This document shows positions 32,682 through 46,200 of a stretch of DNA of 64,000 bases, in pieces. Position numbers and translations under genes: made by a program. The stretch comes from Siderastrea radians (taxonomy: Eukaryota > Cnidaria > Anthozoa > Scleractinia > Rhizangiidae). The notes below the pieces were generated by a model. It worked only from the letters and a program-made list of their open reading frames with translations. It was not told where the DNA came from and did no database searches. The stretch spans positions 1,459,894 to 1,523,893 of the forward strand of contig OZ024891.1 in the NCBI GenBank assembly GCA_964017195.1, given 5' to 3'. The first letter of the stretch is position 1. Each line of letters begins with the position of its first letter.

Positions 32682-32795
32682 CTATTTCACAATTTAGTCC
32701 AAAGAATCCTGGTTTGCAGTTGCATTTGTATCCATTTACTCGGTCTTTACAAACACCATTGTCAGAACAGGTCACGCCTACACAGTCGTCGACAT
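32682..32795 (-). CDS. Giant mucin-like protein, EGF-like exon 1 (calcium-binding type)
   Basis: A 114-bp minus-strand exon, phase 1-1, between TACTTCTCCAG and GTAGGAC. Joined to the giant exon it starts D-DVDDCVG and continues VTCSDNGVCKDRVNGYKC, ending NCKPGFFGLNCEI. The D-V-D-D-C start with a D/N in the third-fourth cysteine loop and the aromatic in NGYKC are the calcium-binding EGF pattern. It has exactly the same length and phase as the second EGF exon. Extracellular; probably a rigid spacer between the mucin domain and the SEA domain. Confidence 0.93.
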
Positions 32796-33872
32796 CTGGA
32801 GAAGTACAACGAAAATACCAGTTAACTTCGAAAAAAGAAAATAAAAACATTAAACAGATGCCCACGGAGACATGCCTGCTTAAGCTACAAAAACAATGTT
32901 GGGAATATATTTGGGAAGCAAACTTTACGTCGGGGAAGACACCATGTTTTTAATACAATTCAAAAACAATTTTCTATTCCCGAGAAAGCAAGATTTTTTT
33001 TCCTTATCCGGAAACACTGGATGAGGTTAACTGCTGCCGTTGTATTTTTCCTAGTTGAGCCAGGTCCTGGACATATTTGACTGACAATTTAAACATACAA
33101 ATTAAAAACATAAAAATAACAGGAGTGAAACTGAGAAAAAAATGGTCAGCAGTTCTTTCGAGTCTTCCTTGTCTATAATAACACTGATCATAAATCTGGC
33201 CAATCGGCTCATTTACCAGGCTTTAAGGGGCTGTGTCATGAGGAGTTTGCTTGCATTTCATTAAAACGTTGTTACAATTATGATTAAATGCCTTAGCCCA
33301 CGCACAAAATTCTCCCGAAACAAGATATCAAGTGAATTTTTGCAAAACGTGCAAACCATAACAAGTTCAGTTTTCAATGATTTTGCAAGATACAAGCACA
33401 GAACTTGAAAACGTTCGCCGAAAATTTTCCATGCAAGCCATTTCCATCCCGGCCATCCGTGGCCAAAGACACTAATAGTTTCACTGAATTAGAATGGAGT
33501 CTGAACAAGAAATAGACCATTATTTTTAGGTTTCATTTATGTAAACGTGACTTTTGCCCTTTTCAAAGTGCTACAAATGCCAGCAAAATCCCTGTGACAC
33601 TGTCCCTTTAAGGCTCGACCAAACCATCACTTAGCAGTGCTGGATAAAATGTTATGCATGAAACGTGATTGGTTGGACGTCACGATTTTTGCAATGCGCT
33701 TATGAAGCCAACCTAATATAGTGTTACAGTCCATACTCTCTTGAGAAATTATAGTTTTGACGATGTTAAACAGAGTTTTGGTTAAACTCCAACGTCATGA
33801 GAAATCTGTGTAATGCCTGAAGATCCACCACTAAGAAGACGCTAAGAACGGTTCAAAACCATTATTATTATT

Positions 33873-34144
33873 CACGCAGTTCAGAAAGACAACAACACGT
33901 TTTAGTTTTGTGGAAGACATGTTTCGGATGTTCAACATCCATCATCAGTTATACAGAACATAGCACAATTGTAACTCTATACATACAAGAAAATTATAAA
34001 AAGATTGTATAAGGAGGTTATAATTTTCTTGTATATATAGAGTTACAATTGTGCTATGTTCTGTAGAACTGACGATGGATGTTGAACATCCGAAACCTGT
34101 CTTCCACAAAACTAAAACGTGTAGTCGCCTTTCTGGGCTGCGTG
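33873..34144. mobile_element. Foldback MITE with 126-bp arms in the intron after the giant exon
   Basis: The arms 33873-33998 and 34019-34144 are reverse complements with few differences (CATGTTTCGGATGTTCAACA / TGTTGAACATCCGAAACCTG; AGCACAATTGTAACTCTATA / TATAGAGTTACAATTGTGCT). The loop is about 20 nt. It lies 100 bp downstream of the donor of the giant exon, so the pre-mRNA would carry a very stable hairpin there. Confidence 0.9.
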
Positions 34145-34172
34145 ATTTCGTTGCTGCTAGCGAGAAACTTCC

Positions 34173-34181
34173 ATTATTATT

Positions 34182-34216
<35 letters not shown>

Positions 34217-34232
34217 TATTATTATTATTATA
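34173..34232. repeat. (ATC)n(ATT)n microsatellite beside the giant exon's donor
   Basis: A trinucleotide tract of about 60 bp ends a few bases from the splice donor at 34245/34246. On the minus strand it gives the Ile/Met runs that artificially extend the open frame beyond the exon. Confidence 0.93.
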
Positions 34233-34245
34233 ACAATGCCCTTAC

Positions 34246-37200
34246 CATCAGAACAGTTAACACCAGTAAACCCTGGCAAACATGAAGGTACCACATAAAG
34301 CCCAGTGGTTGAAGGAAAAACAGTAATTGAGCCCTCACTAAGGGAAAAGCTAGCAAATGTCGACTGCAAGACGTTTGAAGAAGCACTTAAAGACAATGAC
34401 AATGTGGCAGAATTGGATGTCAACGAGCTTGCTGAGACCCTCCGCGATGTGGATTCGGACAGTCCTAGTGACATGCTTCCAGAAGTTGAAGGCGACAAAC
34501 TTGCTGAGGCTGATACGGTTGGTGAAACGCTGGTTATGACGCTCCGTGACGTAGAAGCCGAGACACTAGGTGCTAAGCTGCTGGACGTCGACGCTGAGAT
34601 ACCTGGCGAAATGCTGAAAGAGATCGATGACGAAACACTTGCTGAGCCACTCTGAGATATGGGGACCGACTCACTACCTGAAACACTTCGAGAGGTCAAG
34701 GCTGAGAAACTTGGCAAAACGCTAGCCGAGGTCGATGTCGACACACTGGTTGCGACGCTTGGCGAGGTGGAGGCTGCGACACTACTTGAGGTGGGCGTCG
34801 AGAAACTGGGCAAAGGACTAGTCGAGGGCGATCCCAAGGCCGAGACACTGGGCGAAACGCTGGCCGAGGCCGATGCCGAGGGCGACACACTGGCTGAGAC
34901 GCTCAGCGAGGTGGAGACCGAAACACTAGGAGCTGAGGTGGAGACCGAGACACTAGGAGCTGAGGTAGAGACCGAGACAGTGGGTGAAACGCTGGCCGAG
35001 GCCCATGCCGAGGGCGACACACTGGTTGAGACACTCGGCAAAGTGGAGGCCGAGACACTAGGAGCCGAGGTGGAGGCCAAGACACTGGGGGAAACGCTGG
35101 CCGAGGCCGATGCTGAGGGCGACACACTGGCTGAGACGCTCGGCGAGGTGAAGGCCGGGACACTAGGAGCTGAGGTGGAGGCCGAAACACTGGGCGAAAC
35201 GCTGGCCAAGGGCGACACACTGGCTGAGACGCTTGGCAACATGGAGGCCAAGACACTAGGAGCTGAGGAGGAGGCCAAGACACTGGACGAAACGCTGGCC
35301 GAGGCCGATCCCAAGGGCGACACACTGGCTGAAACGCTCGGAGAGGTGGAGGCCGAGACACTAGGAGCTAAAGTGGAGGCCGAAACACTGGGCGAAACGC
35401 TGCCCGAGGCCGATGCCGAGGGCGATACACTGGCTGACACACTCGACGAGGTGGGAGCACTAGGAGCCGAGGTGGAGGCCAAGACACTAGCGGAAACGCT
35501 GGCCGAGGCCGATGCCGAGGGCGACACACTGGCTGAGACGCTCAGCGAGGTGGAGGCCAAGACACTAGGAGCTGAGGTGGAGACCGAGACACTGGGTAAA
35601 ATGCTGGCCGAGGCCCAAGCCGACGGCGAGACACTGGCTGAGACGCTCGGCGAGGTGGAGGGCGACACACTAGGAGCTGAAGTGGAGGCCGGGACACTGG
35701 GCAAGACACCGCCCGAGGCCCATATCGAGGGCGACACACTAGCTGAGACGCTTGACCACGTGGAGGCCGAGACACTGGGAGCTGAGGTGCAGGCCGAGAC
35801 ACAGGGCGAAACGCTGCCTGTCGCCGATGCCGAGGGAAATACACTGGCTAAGACGCTCGGCGAGGGAGAGGTCGTCACACTCGGTGAGATGCTGATAGAG
35901 GCTGAGGCAGAGACACTCGGTGATCTCCTGGTAGACATCGACGCCAACACACTTCTTGAGACACTCGGAGATATGGAGGTCGAGACACTGGCTGATAGGG
36001 TGGTTGACGTTGAAGCGGAAACACTTGCTGAAATGCTGGCAGAAGGCGATGTCGATACACTTTGTGACACGCTATCTGCGGCACTAGCCCAGGGAGAGGT
36101 CGACACACTCGGTGAGATACTGAGAGAGACTGAGGCAGACACACTCGGTGATCTGCTCGTAGAAGGCGATTCCGACACGGTTCTTAAGAGACTCTGAGAT
36201 GTGGAGGTAGAGACACTGGCTGATACGCTGCTCGACGTCGAAGCTGAAAAACTTACCGAAATGCTGGCAGAACTCGGTGAGATGCTGATGGAGGCTGAGG
36301 CAGAGACACTCGGTACTCTGCTGGTAGATTTCGATGCCGCTACGCTTCTTGACACACTGGGAGATGTGGAGGTGGAGACACTGGCTGATACGCTGGTCGA
36401 CGTCGAAACTGAAACACTTGCCGCAATGCCGCCAAAACTCGATGTCGATACACTTGGTGAAATACTATCCGAGAGGGTAACCGAGGGGGAGGTCGACACA
36501 CTCGATGAGTTGCTAATAGAGGCTGACCCAGAGGCACTCGATGATCTGCTTGTAGAGATCAACACCAACACGCTTCTTGAGACACCCAGAGATGTGGAGG
36601 TCGAGACACTGGCTGATACGCTGATCGACGTCGAAGCTGAAACACTTACCGAAATGCTGGCAGAAGTCGATCTCGATACACTTTGTGACACGCTATCTGA
36701 GGCACTAGCCGAAGGAGAGGTCCACACAATCGGTGACATACTGAAAGAGGCTGAGGCAGAGATACGCGGTGATCTGCTGGTAGAGATCGATGCCGACACG
36801 GTTCTTGAGAAACTCGGAGATGTGGAAGTCGAGAAACTGGCTGATACGCTGCTCGACGTCGAAGCTGAAACACTTGCCGAAATGCTGCCAGACGTCGATA
36901 TCGATACATTTGGTGACACCCTAACTGAGACACTAGCCAAGAGAGAGGTCGAAAAACTCAGTGAGATGCTGATAGAGGCTGAAGTAGAGACACTCGGTGA
37001 ACTGCTGGTAGAGATCGATAACGACACTCTTCTTGAGACACTCGGAGATGTGGAGGTCGAGACACTGCCTGATACGCTGGTCGATGTCGAAGCTGAAACA
37101 CTTGCCGAAATGCTGGCAGAAGTCGATGTTGAGACACTTTGTGACATGCTATTTGAGGCACTAGCCGAGGGAGAAGTTGACACACTCGGTGAGATGCTGT

Positions 37201-40200
37201 TAGAGGCTGAGGCAGACACACTCGGTGATCTGCTTGTAGAGAGCGATGCCGACACAGTTCTTGAGACACTCCGAGCTGTGGAAGTCGAGACACTGGGTGA
37301 TACGCTGGTCGACGTCAAAGCTGAAACACTTGCCGAAATACTGGCAGGAATCGTTGTCGATACACTTTGTGATATGCTATCTGAGGCACTATCCGAGGGA
37401 GAAGTCGACACACTCGGTGAGATGCTGATAGAGGCTGAGGGAGACACACTCGGTGATCTGCTGGAAGACAGCGATGACGACACGCTTCGTGAGACACTCT
37501 GAGATGTGGGAGTCGAGACACTGGCTGATACGTTGGTTGACGTCAAAGCAGAAAAACTTGCGGAAATTCTGGCAGAACTTGATGTTGCTACACTTGGTGA
37601 CACGCTATGTGCGGCACTAGCGAAGGGAGAGGTCGCCACTCTCGGTGACATACTGAAAGAGGCTGAGGCAGAGACACTCAGTGATCTGCTGGCAGATATC
37701 AACGCCGCCACGGTTTTTGAGACACTCAGTGATGTGGAGGTCGAGACACTGGCTGGTGCGCTGGTCGGCTTCGAAGCTGAAACACTTGCCGAAATGCTGG
37801 CAGAAGTCGATGTTGATACACTTGGTGACACGCTATCTGAGACGCTAGCCAAGGGAGAGGTCGACACACTCGCTGACAAACTGATAGAAGCTGAGGCAGA
37901 GACACTTGGTGATCTGCTGGAAGAGATCAACACCGCCACGGTTTTTGAGACACTCAGTGATGTGGAGGTCGAGACACTGGCTGGTGCGCTGGTCGACGTC
38001 GAAGCTGAAACACTTCCCGAAATGCTGGCAGAAGTCGATGTGAGTAAACTTGGTGACATGCCATGTGAGACGCTAGCCGACAAAAAGGTCGACACACGCG
38101 GTGAGATGCTGATAGAGCCTAAGGCAGAGACACTCGGTGATTGGCTGGTAGAAATCGATGCCGACACGCTTCTTGAGATACTACGAGATGTGGAGGTTGA
38201 GCCACTGGCTGATAAGCTGCTCGACGTCGAACCTGAAACACTTGCCGAAGTTCTGGCAGAACTTGATGTCGCTACACTTGGTGACACGCTATCTGCGGCA
38301 CTAGCGAAGGGAGAGGTCGCCACACTCGGTGACATACTGAAAGAGGCTGAGGCAGAGACACTCGGTGATCTGCTGGCAGAGATCAACGCCGCCACGGTTT
38401 TTGAGACACTCAGTGATGTGGAGGTCGAGACACTGACTGATGCGCTGGTCGACGTCGAAGCTGAAACACTTGCCGAAATGCTGGCAGAAGTCGATGTTGA
38501 TACACTTGGTGACACGCTATGTGAGACCCTAGCCAAGGGAGAGGTTGACACACGCGGTGACAAACTGATAGAAGCTGAGGCAGAGAAACTCGTTGATCTG
38601 CTGGTAGAGATCGATGCCGACATGCTTCTTGCGAAACTTGGAGATGTGGAAGTCGAGACACTGGCTGATACGCTTGTCGACGTCAAAGCTAAAACACTTG
38701 CCGAAATACTGGCAGAAGTCCATGTCAATACGCTTGGTGATACGCCATCGGAGACGCTTAGCAGGGGAGAGGTCGACACAGTCGGTGAGATGCTGATAGA
38801 GACTGAGGCAGACACACTCGGTGATCTCCTGGTAGGGAGCGATGCCGACACGGCTCTTGAGACACTCGGAGATGTGGAGGTCGAGACACTGCCTGAAACG
38901 CTGGTCGACGTCAAAGCTGAAACACTTGCCGAAATGCTGGCAGAAGTGGATGTTGATACACTTGGTGACACGCTATCTGAGACCCTAGCCAAGGGAGAGG
39001 TCGACACACTCGGTGACAAACTGATAGAGGCTGAGGCAGAGGCACTCGGTGATCTGCTGCTAGAGATCGATGCCGATACGCTGCTTGAGTCACTCGGAGA
39101 TGTGGAGGTCGAGACACTGGCTGATACGCTGGTTGACAACGAACCTGAAATGCTGGCAGAAGCCGATGTTGACACATTTTGTGACACGCTATCTGAGGCA
39201 CTAGCCGAGGGAGAGGTCGACACACTCGGTGACAAACTGATAGAGGCTGAGGCAGAGAAACTCGTTGGCCTGCTGGTAGAGATCGATGCCGACATGCTTC
39301 TTGCGAAACTTGGAGATGTGGAAGTCGAGACACTGGCTGATACGCTTGTCGACGTCAAAGCTAAAACACTTGCCGAAATACTGGCAGAAGTCCATGTCAA
39401 TACGCTTGGTGATACGCCATCGGAGACGCTTAGCAGGGGAGAGGTCGACACAGTCGGTGAGATGCTGATAGAGACTGAGGCAGACACACTCGGTGATCTC
39501 CTGGTAGGGAGCGATGCCGACACGGCTCTTGAGACACTCGGAGATGTGGAGGTCGAGACACTGCCTGAAACGCTGGTCGAAGTCAAAGCTGAAACACTTG
39601 CCGAAATGCTGGCAGAAGTGGATGTTGATACACTTGGTGACACGCTATCTGAGACCCTAGCCAAGGGAGAGGTCGACACACTCGGTGACAAACTGATAGA
39701 GGCTGAGGCAGAGGCACTCGGTGATCTGCTGCTAGAGATCGATGCCGATACGCTGCTTGAGTCACTCGGAGATGTGAAGGTCGAGACACTGGCTGATACG
39801 CTGGTTGACAACGAACCTGAAATCCTGGCAGAAGTCGATGTTGACACATTTTGTGACACGTTATCTGAGGCACTAGCCGAGGGAGAGGTCGACACACTCG
39901 GTGACAAACTGATAGAGGCTGAGGCAGAGAAACTCGTTGGCCTGCTGGTAGAGATCGATGCCGACATGCTTCTTGCGAAACTTGGAGATGTGGAAGTCGA
40001 GACACTGGCTGATACGCTTGTCGACGTCAAAGCTAAAACACTTGCCGAAATACTGGCAGAAGTCCATGTCAATACACTTGGTGATACGCCATCGGAGACG
40101 CTAAGCAGGGGAGAGGTCGACACAGTCGGTGAGATGCTGATAGAGACTGAGGCAGACACACTCGGTGATCTCCTGGTAGGGAGCGATGCCAACACGGCTC

Positions 40201-43200
40201 TTGAGACACTCGGAGATGTGGAGGTCGAGACACTGCCTGATACGCTGGTCGACGTCGAAGCTGAAACACTTGCCGAAGTGCTGGCAGAAATGGATGTTGA
40301 TACACTTGGTGACACGCTATCCGAGACCCTAGCCAAGGGAGAGGTCGACACACTCGGTGACAAACTGATAGAGGCTGAGGCAGAGACACTCGGTGATTTG
40401 CTGCTAGAGATCGATGCCGATACGCTGCTTGAGACACTCGGAGATGTGGAGGTCGAGACACTGGCTGATACGCTGGTCGACAACGAACCTGAAATGCTGG
40501 CAGAAGTCGATGTCGATACATTTTGTGGCACGCTATCTGAGGCACTAGCCGAGGGAGAGGTCGACACACTCGGTGACAAACTGATAGAGGCTGAGGCAGA
40601 GACACTCGGCGATCTGCTGGTAGAGATCGATGCCGATACGCTGCTTGAGGCACTCGGAGATGTGGAGGTCGAGACAATGCCTGATACGCTGGTCGACGTC
40701 GAAGCTGAAACACTTGCCGAAGTGCTGGCAGAAGTGGATGTTGATACACTTGGTGACACGCTATCCGAGACCCTAGCCAAGGGAGAGGTCGACACACTCG
40801 GTGACAAACTGATAGAGGCTGAGGCAGAGACACTCGGTGATCTGCTGCTAGAGATCGATGCCGATACGCTGCTTGAGACACTCGGAGATGTGGAGGTCGA
40901 GACACTGGCTGATACGCTGGTCGACAACGAACCTGAAATGCTGGCAGAAGTCGATGTCGATACATTTTGTGGCACGCTATCTGAGGCACTAGCCGAGGGA
41001 GAGGTCGACACACTCGGTGACAAACTGATAGAGGCTGAGGTAGAGACACTCGGTGATCTGCCGGTAGAGATCGATGCCGATACGCTGCTTGAGGCACTCG
41101 GAGATGTGGAGGTCGAGACAATGGCTGATACGCTGGTCGACGTCGAAGCTGATGACACGCCATCGGAGACGCTAGCCAAGGGAGAGGTCGACATGCTCGG
41201 TGAGATTCTGATAGAGGCTGAGGCAGAGACACTCGGTGATCTTCTGGCAGAGATCGATGCCGACACGGTTCTTGAGAAACTCGGAGATGTGGAAGTCGAG
41301 ACACTGGCTGATGCGCTGCTCGACGTCAAAGCTGAAACACTTGCCAAAATGCTGGGAGAAGTCGATGTCGATACTCTTGGTGACACACTATCTGAAACGC
41401 TAGCCGAGGGAGAGGTAGACACACTCGGTGAGACGCTGATAGAGGCTGAGGCAGACACACTCGGTGATCTGCTGGTAGAGATCGATGCCGACATCCCTCT
41501 TGAGACACTCTGAGATGTAGAGGTTGAGACACTGGTTGATACGCTGGTCGACGGTGAGGCTGCAACACTTGTCGAAGGTGATGCCGAAGCCGACACACTG
41601 CATGAGTCACAGGAAGCCGAGATGCTCGGCGAGGTGGAGGCCGAGACGCTGGGCGAACCACTAGCCAAAGGCGATGCCGATGCCGACATACTGGCCGACA
41701 CACTCAGCGAGTTGGTGGCCGAGACACTAGCTGAGGTAGAAGCGGAGACGCAACGGCTGAGACAGTGGCTGAGACACTCTGGTGAGATGCTCGGCGAGGT
41801 GGAAGCCAAAACACTGGGTGAAACGCCGGCCGAAGGCGATGCCGAAGCCGAGACACTAGCTGAGACGCTTGGCGAGGTCGAGACACTAGCTGAGGTGGAG
41901 GCTGAGGGACACTGGATGCGACACTGGCTGAGACAATCAGCTGACACACTTAAAGAGGTGGACGCAGAGACGCTGGGGGAAACACTGGCTGCTTGCGATG
42001 CCGACACCGATACGGACACACTGGCTGAGACACTCGGCGGGGTGGATGGCGAGACACTAGCTGAGGTGGAAACTGGGACACTTTGCGAAACGCTGGTAGA
42101 GGGCGATGCCGATGCGGACGCACTTGCCGAGACGCTGGTTAAAATGGTAATCGAGGGGGACACCGATGCCGACACACCGGCTGAGACACTCGGCGAGGTG
42201 GAGCGCGAGGCACTAGTTAAAGCAGAAACTGAGACACTTGTTGAATCGCTTAGAGAGGGTGATACCGATGCAAACGCACTGGCTGAGTTGCTCGGAGAAG
42301 TTGAGACCAAACCAATAGCTGAGGAAGTGGCCGATACACTAGCTGAAGAGGAGGTCGACACACTGGACGAGACGCTGATTGAGGGCGACTCCGATGCTGA
42401 GGCACTTGCAGTTAGGGTCTGCGAGGTGGATACTGAGACACTAGGTGACATGTAGGCCGAGACACTGCCTAATACGCTGGTCGACGTCGAAGCAGAAACA
42501 CTTGCCGAAATGCTTGCGGAAGTGGATGTCGATACACTTGGTGAAACGACATCTAAGACGCTAGCCGAGGGAGAGGTCGACACACTCGGTGAGATCCTGA
42601 TAGAGGCTGAAGCAGAGACACTCGGTGATCTGCTGGTAGAGATCGATGCCCACACGCTTCTTGAGATACCACGAGATGTCAAGGTTGAGACACTGGCTGA
42701 TACGCTGGTCGACGACAAAGCTGAAACACTTGCCGAAATGCTGGTAGAAGACGATGTCAATACGCTTGGTGACATGCTATCTGAGACGCTACCCGACGGA
42801 AAGGTCGACACACTCGGTGAGATGCTGACAGAGGCTGAGGCAGACACACTCGGTGATCTCTTGGTAGAGAGCAATGCCGACACGGTTTTTGAGACACTCG
42901 GAGATGTGGAGGTCGAGACACTGGCTGATACGCTGGTTGACGTCGAGGCAGAAACACTTAACAAAAGGCTGGGAGAAGTCGATGTCGATACACTTGGTGA
43001 CACCCTATCTGGAGCACTAGCGAAGGGAGAGGTCGACACACTCGGTGATACACTGAAAGAGGCTGAGGCAGAGACACTCGGTGATCTGCTGGCAGAGATC
43101 GACGCCGACATGGTTTTTAAGACACTCGGAGATATAAAGGTCGAGACACTGGCTGATACGCTCGTCGACGTCGAAGCTGAAACATTTGCCGAAATGCTGG

Positions 43201-46200
43201 CAGAAGTCGATGTCGATACAGTTGGTGACACGCTATCTGAGACGCTAGCCGAGGGAGAGGTCGCCACACTCTGGGAGATGCTGATAGAGGCAGAGGAAGA
43301 GACACTCACTGGTCTGCTGGTAGAGATCGATGGCGACACGCTTTTTGAGACTCTCCGAGATGTGGAGGTCGAGACACTGGCTGATACGCTGGGCGACGTC
43401 GAAGCAGAAACACTGGCCGAAATGCTGGCAGAAGTCGATGTCGATACACTTGGTGACATGATATCTGAAAGGCTAGCCGAAGGAGAGGTGGAAACACTCG
43501 GTGAGATGCTGATAGAGGCTGAGGCAGAGACACTCGGTGATCTCCTGGTTGAGATTGATGCCGATACGCTTCTTGAGACACTGTGAGATGTGAAGGTCGA
43601 GACACTGGCTGAGACGCTGGCCGACGTCGAAACTGAAACACTTGCCGAAATGTTGGCAGAAGTCGATGTCGATACACTTGGTGACACGCTATCTGAGACA
43701 CTAACCGAGGGAGAGGTTGACAGACTAGGTAAGAAGCTGATAGAGGCTGAGGCAGAGACACGCGTTGATCGGCTGGTAGAGATCGATGCCGACACGGTTC
43801 TTGAGACACTCTGAGATGTGGACATCGAGACACTGGCTGATACCCTGGTCGACGTCGAAGGTGAAACACTTGCCGAAGTGGTGCCAGAAATCAATGTCGA
43901 TACGCTTGGTGACACCCTATCTGAGACGCTAGCCGAGGGAGAGGTCGACACCCTCGGTGAGATGTTGATAGAGGCTGAGGCAGAGACACTCGGTGATCTG
44001 CTGGTAGAGATCGAAGCCGACACGGTTCTTGAGACACTCGGAGCTGTGGAGGTCGAGACACTGCCTGATACGCTGGACGACGTCAAAGCTGAAACACTTG
44101 CCGAAATGCTGGCAGAAATCGATGTCGATACACTTTGTAACATGCTATCTGAGGCACTAGCCGAGGGAGAAGTCGACACACTCGGTGAGATGCTGATAGA
44201 GGCTGGGGCAGACACACTCGGTGATCTGCTGGAAGAGAGCGATGACGACACGCTCCTTGAGACACTCTGAGATGTGGGGGTCGACACACTGGCTGATACG
44301 CTGGTTGACATCAAAGCAGAAACACTTGCCGAAATTCTGGCAGAACTCGATGTCGCTACACTTGGTGACACACTATCTGCGGCACTAGCGAAGGGAGAGG
44401 TCGCCACACTCGCTGACATACTGACTGAGGCTGAGGCAGAGACACTCGGTGATCTGCTGGCAGAGATCGACGCCGCCACGGTTTTTAAGACAGTCAGTGA
44501 TGTGGAGGTCGAGACACTGGCTGATGCGCTGGTCGACGTCGAAGCTGAAACACTTGGTGAAGGCGATGCCGAAGCCGACACACTGCATGAGTCACAGGAA
44601 GCCGAGATGTTCGGCGAGGTGGAGGTCGAGACGCTGGGCGAAACACTAGCCAAAGGCGATGCCGATGCCGACATACTGGCCGACAGACTCGGCGAGTTGG
44701 TGGCTGAGACTCTAGCTGAGGTAGAAGCCGACACGCAAAGGCTGAGACAGTGGCTGAGGCACTCTTGTGAGATGCTCGGCGAGGTGGAAGCCGAAACACT
44801 GGGTGAAACGCCTGCCGAAGGCGATGCCGAAGCCGAGACACTAGCTGAGATGCTTGGCGAGGTCGAGACACTAGCTGAGGTGGAGGCTGAGGGACACTGG
44901 ATGCGACACTGGCTGAGACAATCAGCTGAGACACTTAAAGAGGTGGACGAAGAGACGCTGGGGGAAACACTGGCTGAGTGCGATGCCGATGCCGACACAC
45001 TGGCTGAGACACTCGGCGAGGTGGATGGCGAGACACTAGCTGAGGTGGAAACTGGGACACTTTGCGAAACGCTGGTAGAGGGCGATGCCGATGCGGACGC
45101 ACTTGCTGACATGCTAGGCGAGGTGGAGGCCGAGACAATGGTTAAAACGCTAGTCGTGGGGGACGCCGATGCCGACACACCGGCTGAGACACTCGGCGAG
45201 GTGGAGCGCGAGGCACTAGTTAAAGCGGAAACTGAGACACTTGGGGAATCGCTTATAGAGGGCGATACCGATGCCGACGCACTGGCTGAGTTGCTCGGAG
45301 AAGTTGAGACCGAACCAATAGCTGAGGTTGTGGCAGAGACACTAGCTGAAGAGGAGGTCGACACACTGGGCGAGACGCTGATTGAGTGCGACTCCGATGC
45401 TAAGGCACCGGCTGTTAGGGTCTCCGAGGTGGATACTGAGACACTAGGTGACATGTAGGCCGAGACACTGCCTAATACGCTGGTCGACGTCGAAGCAGAA
45501 ACACTTGCCGAAATGCTGGCAGAAGTGGATGTCGATACACTTGGTGAAACGCTATCTGAGACGCTAGCCGAGGGAGAGGTCGACACACTCGGTGAGAACC
45601 TGGTAGTGGCTGAGGCAGAGACACTCGGTGATTTGCTGGTAGAGATCGATGCCGACACGCTTCTTGAGATACTACGAGATGTCGAGGTTGAGACACTGGC
45701 TGATACGCTGGTCGACGTCAAAGCTGAAACACTTGCCGAAATACTGGCAGAAGTCGATGTCAATACACTTGGTGATACGCTATCTGAGACGCTAGCCGAC
45801 GGAAAGGTCGACACACTCGGTGAGATGCTGATAGCAGCTGAGGCAGAGCCACTCGGTGATCGGCTGAAAGAGATCGATGCCGACACGGTTCTTGAGACAC
45901 TCGCAGATGTGGAGGTCGAGACACCGGCTGATACACTGGTTGACGTCAAAGCTGAAACACTTGCCGAAATGCTGGCAGAAGTCGATGTCGATCCACTTGG
46001 TGACACGCCATCGGAGACGCTAGCCAAGGCAGAGGTCGACACGCTTAGTGACATGTTGATAGAGGCTGAGGCAGTGACACTTGGTGATCTGCTGGTAGAG
46101 ATCGATGCCAATACGCTTCTTGAGACACTTGGAGATGTGGAGGTCAAGACGCTGCCTGATACGCTGGTCGACGTCGAAGCTGAAACACTTGCCGAAATGC

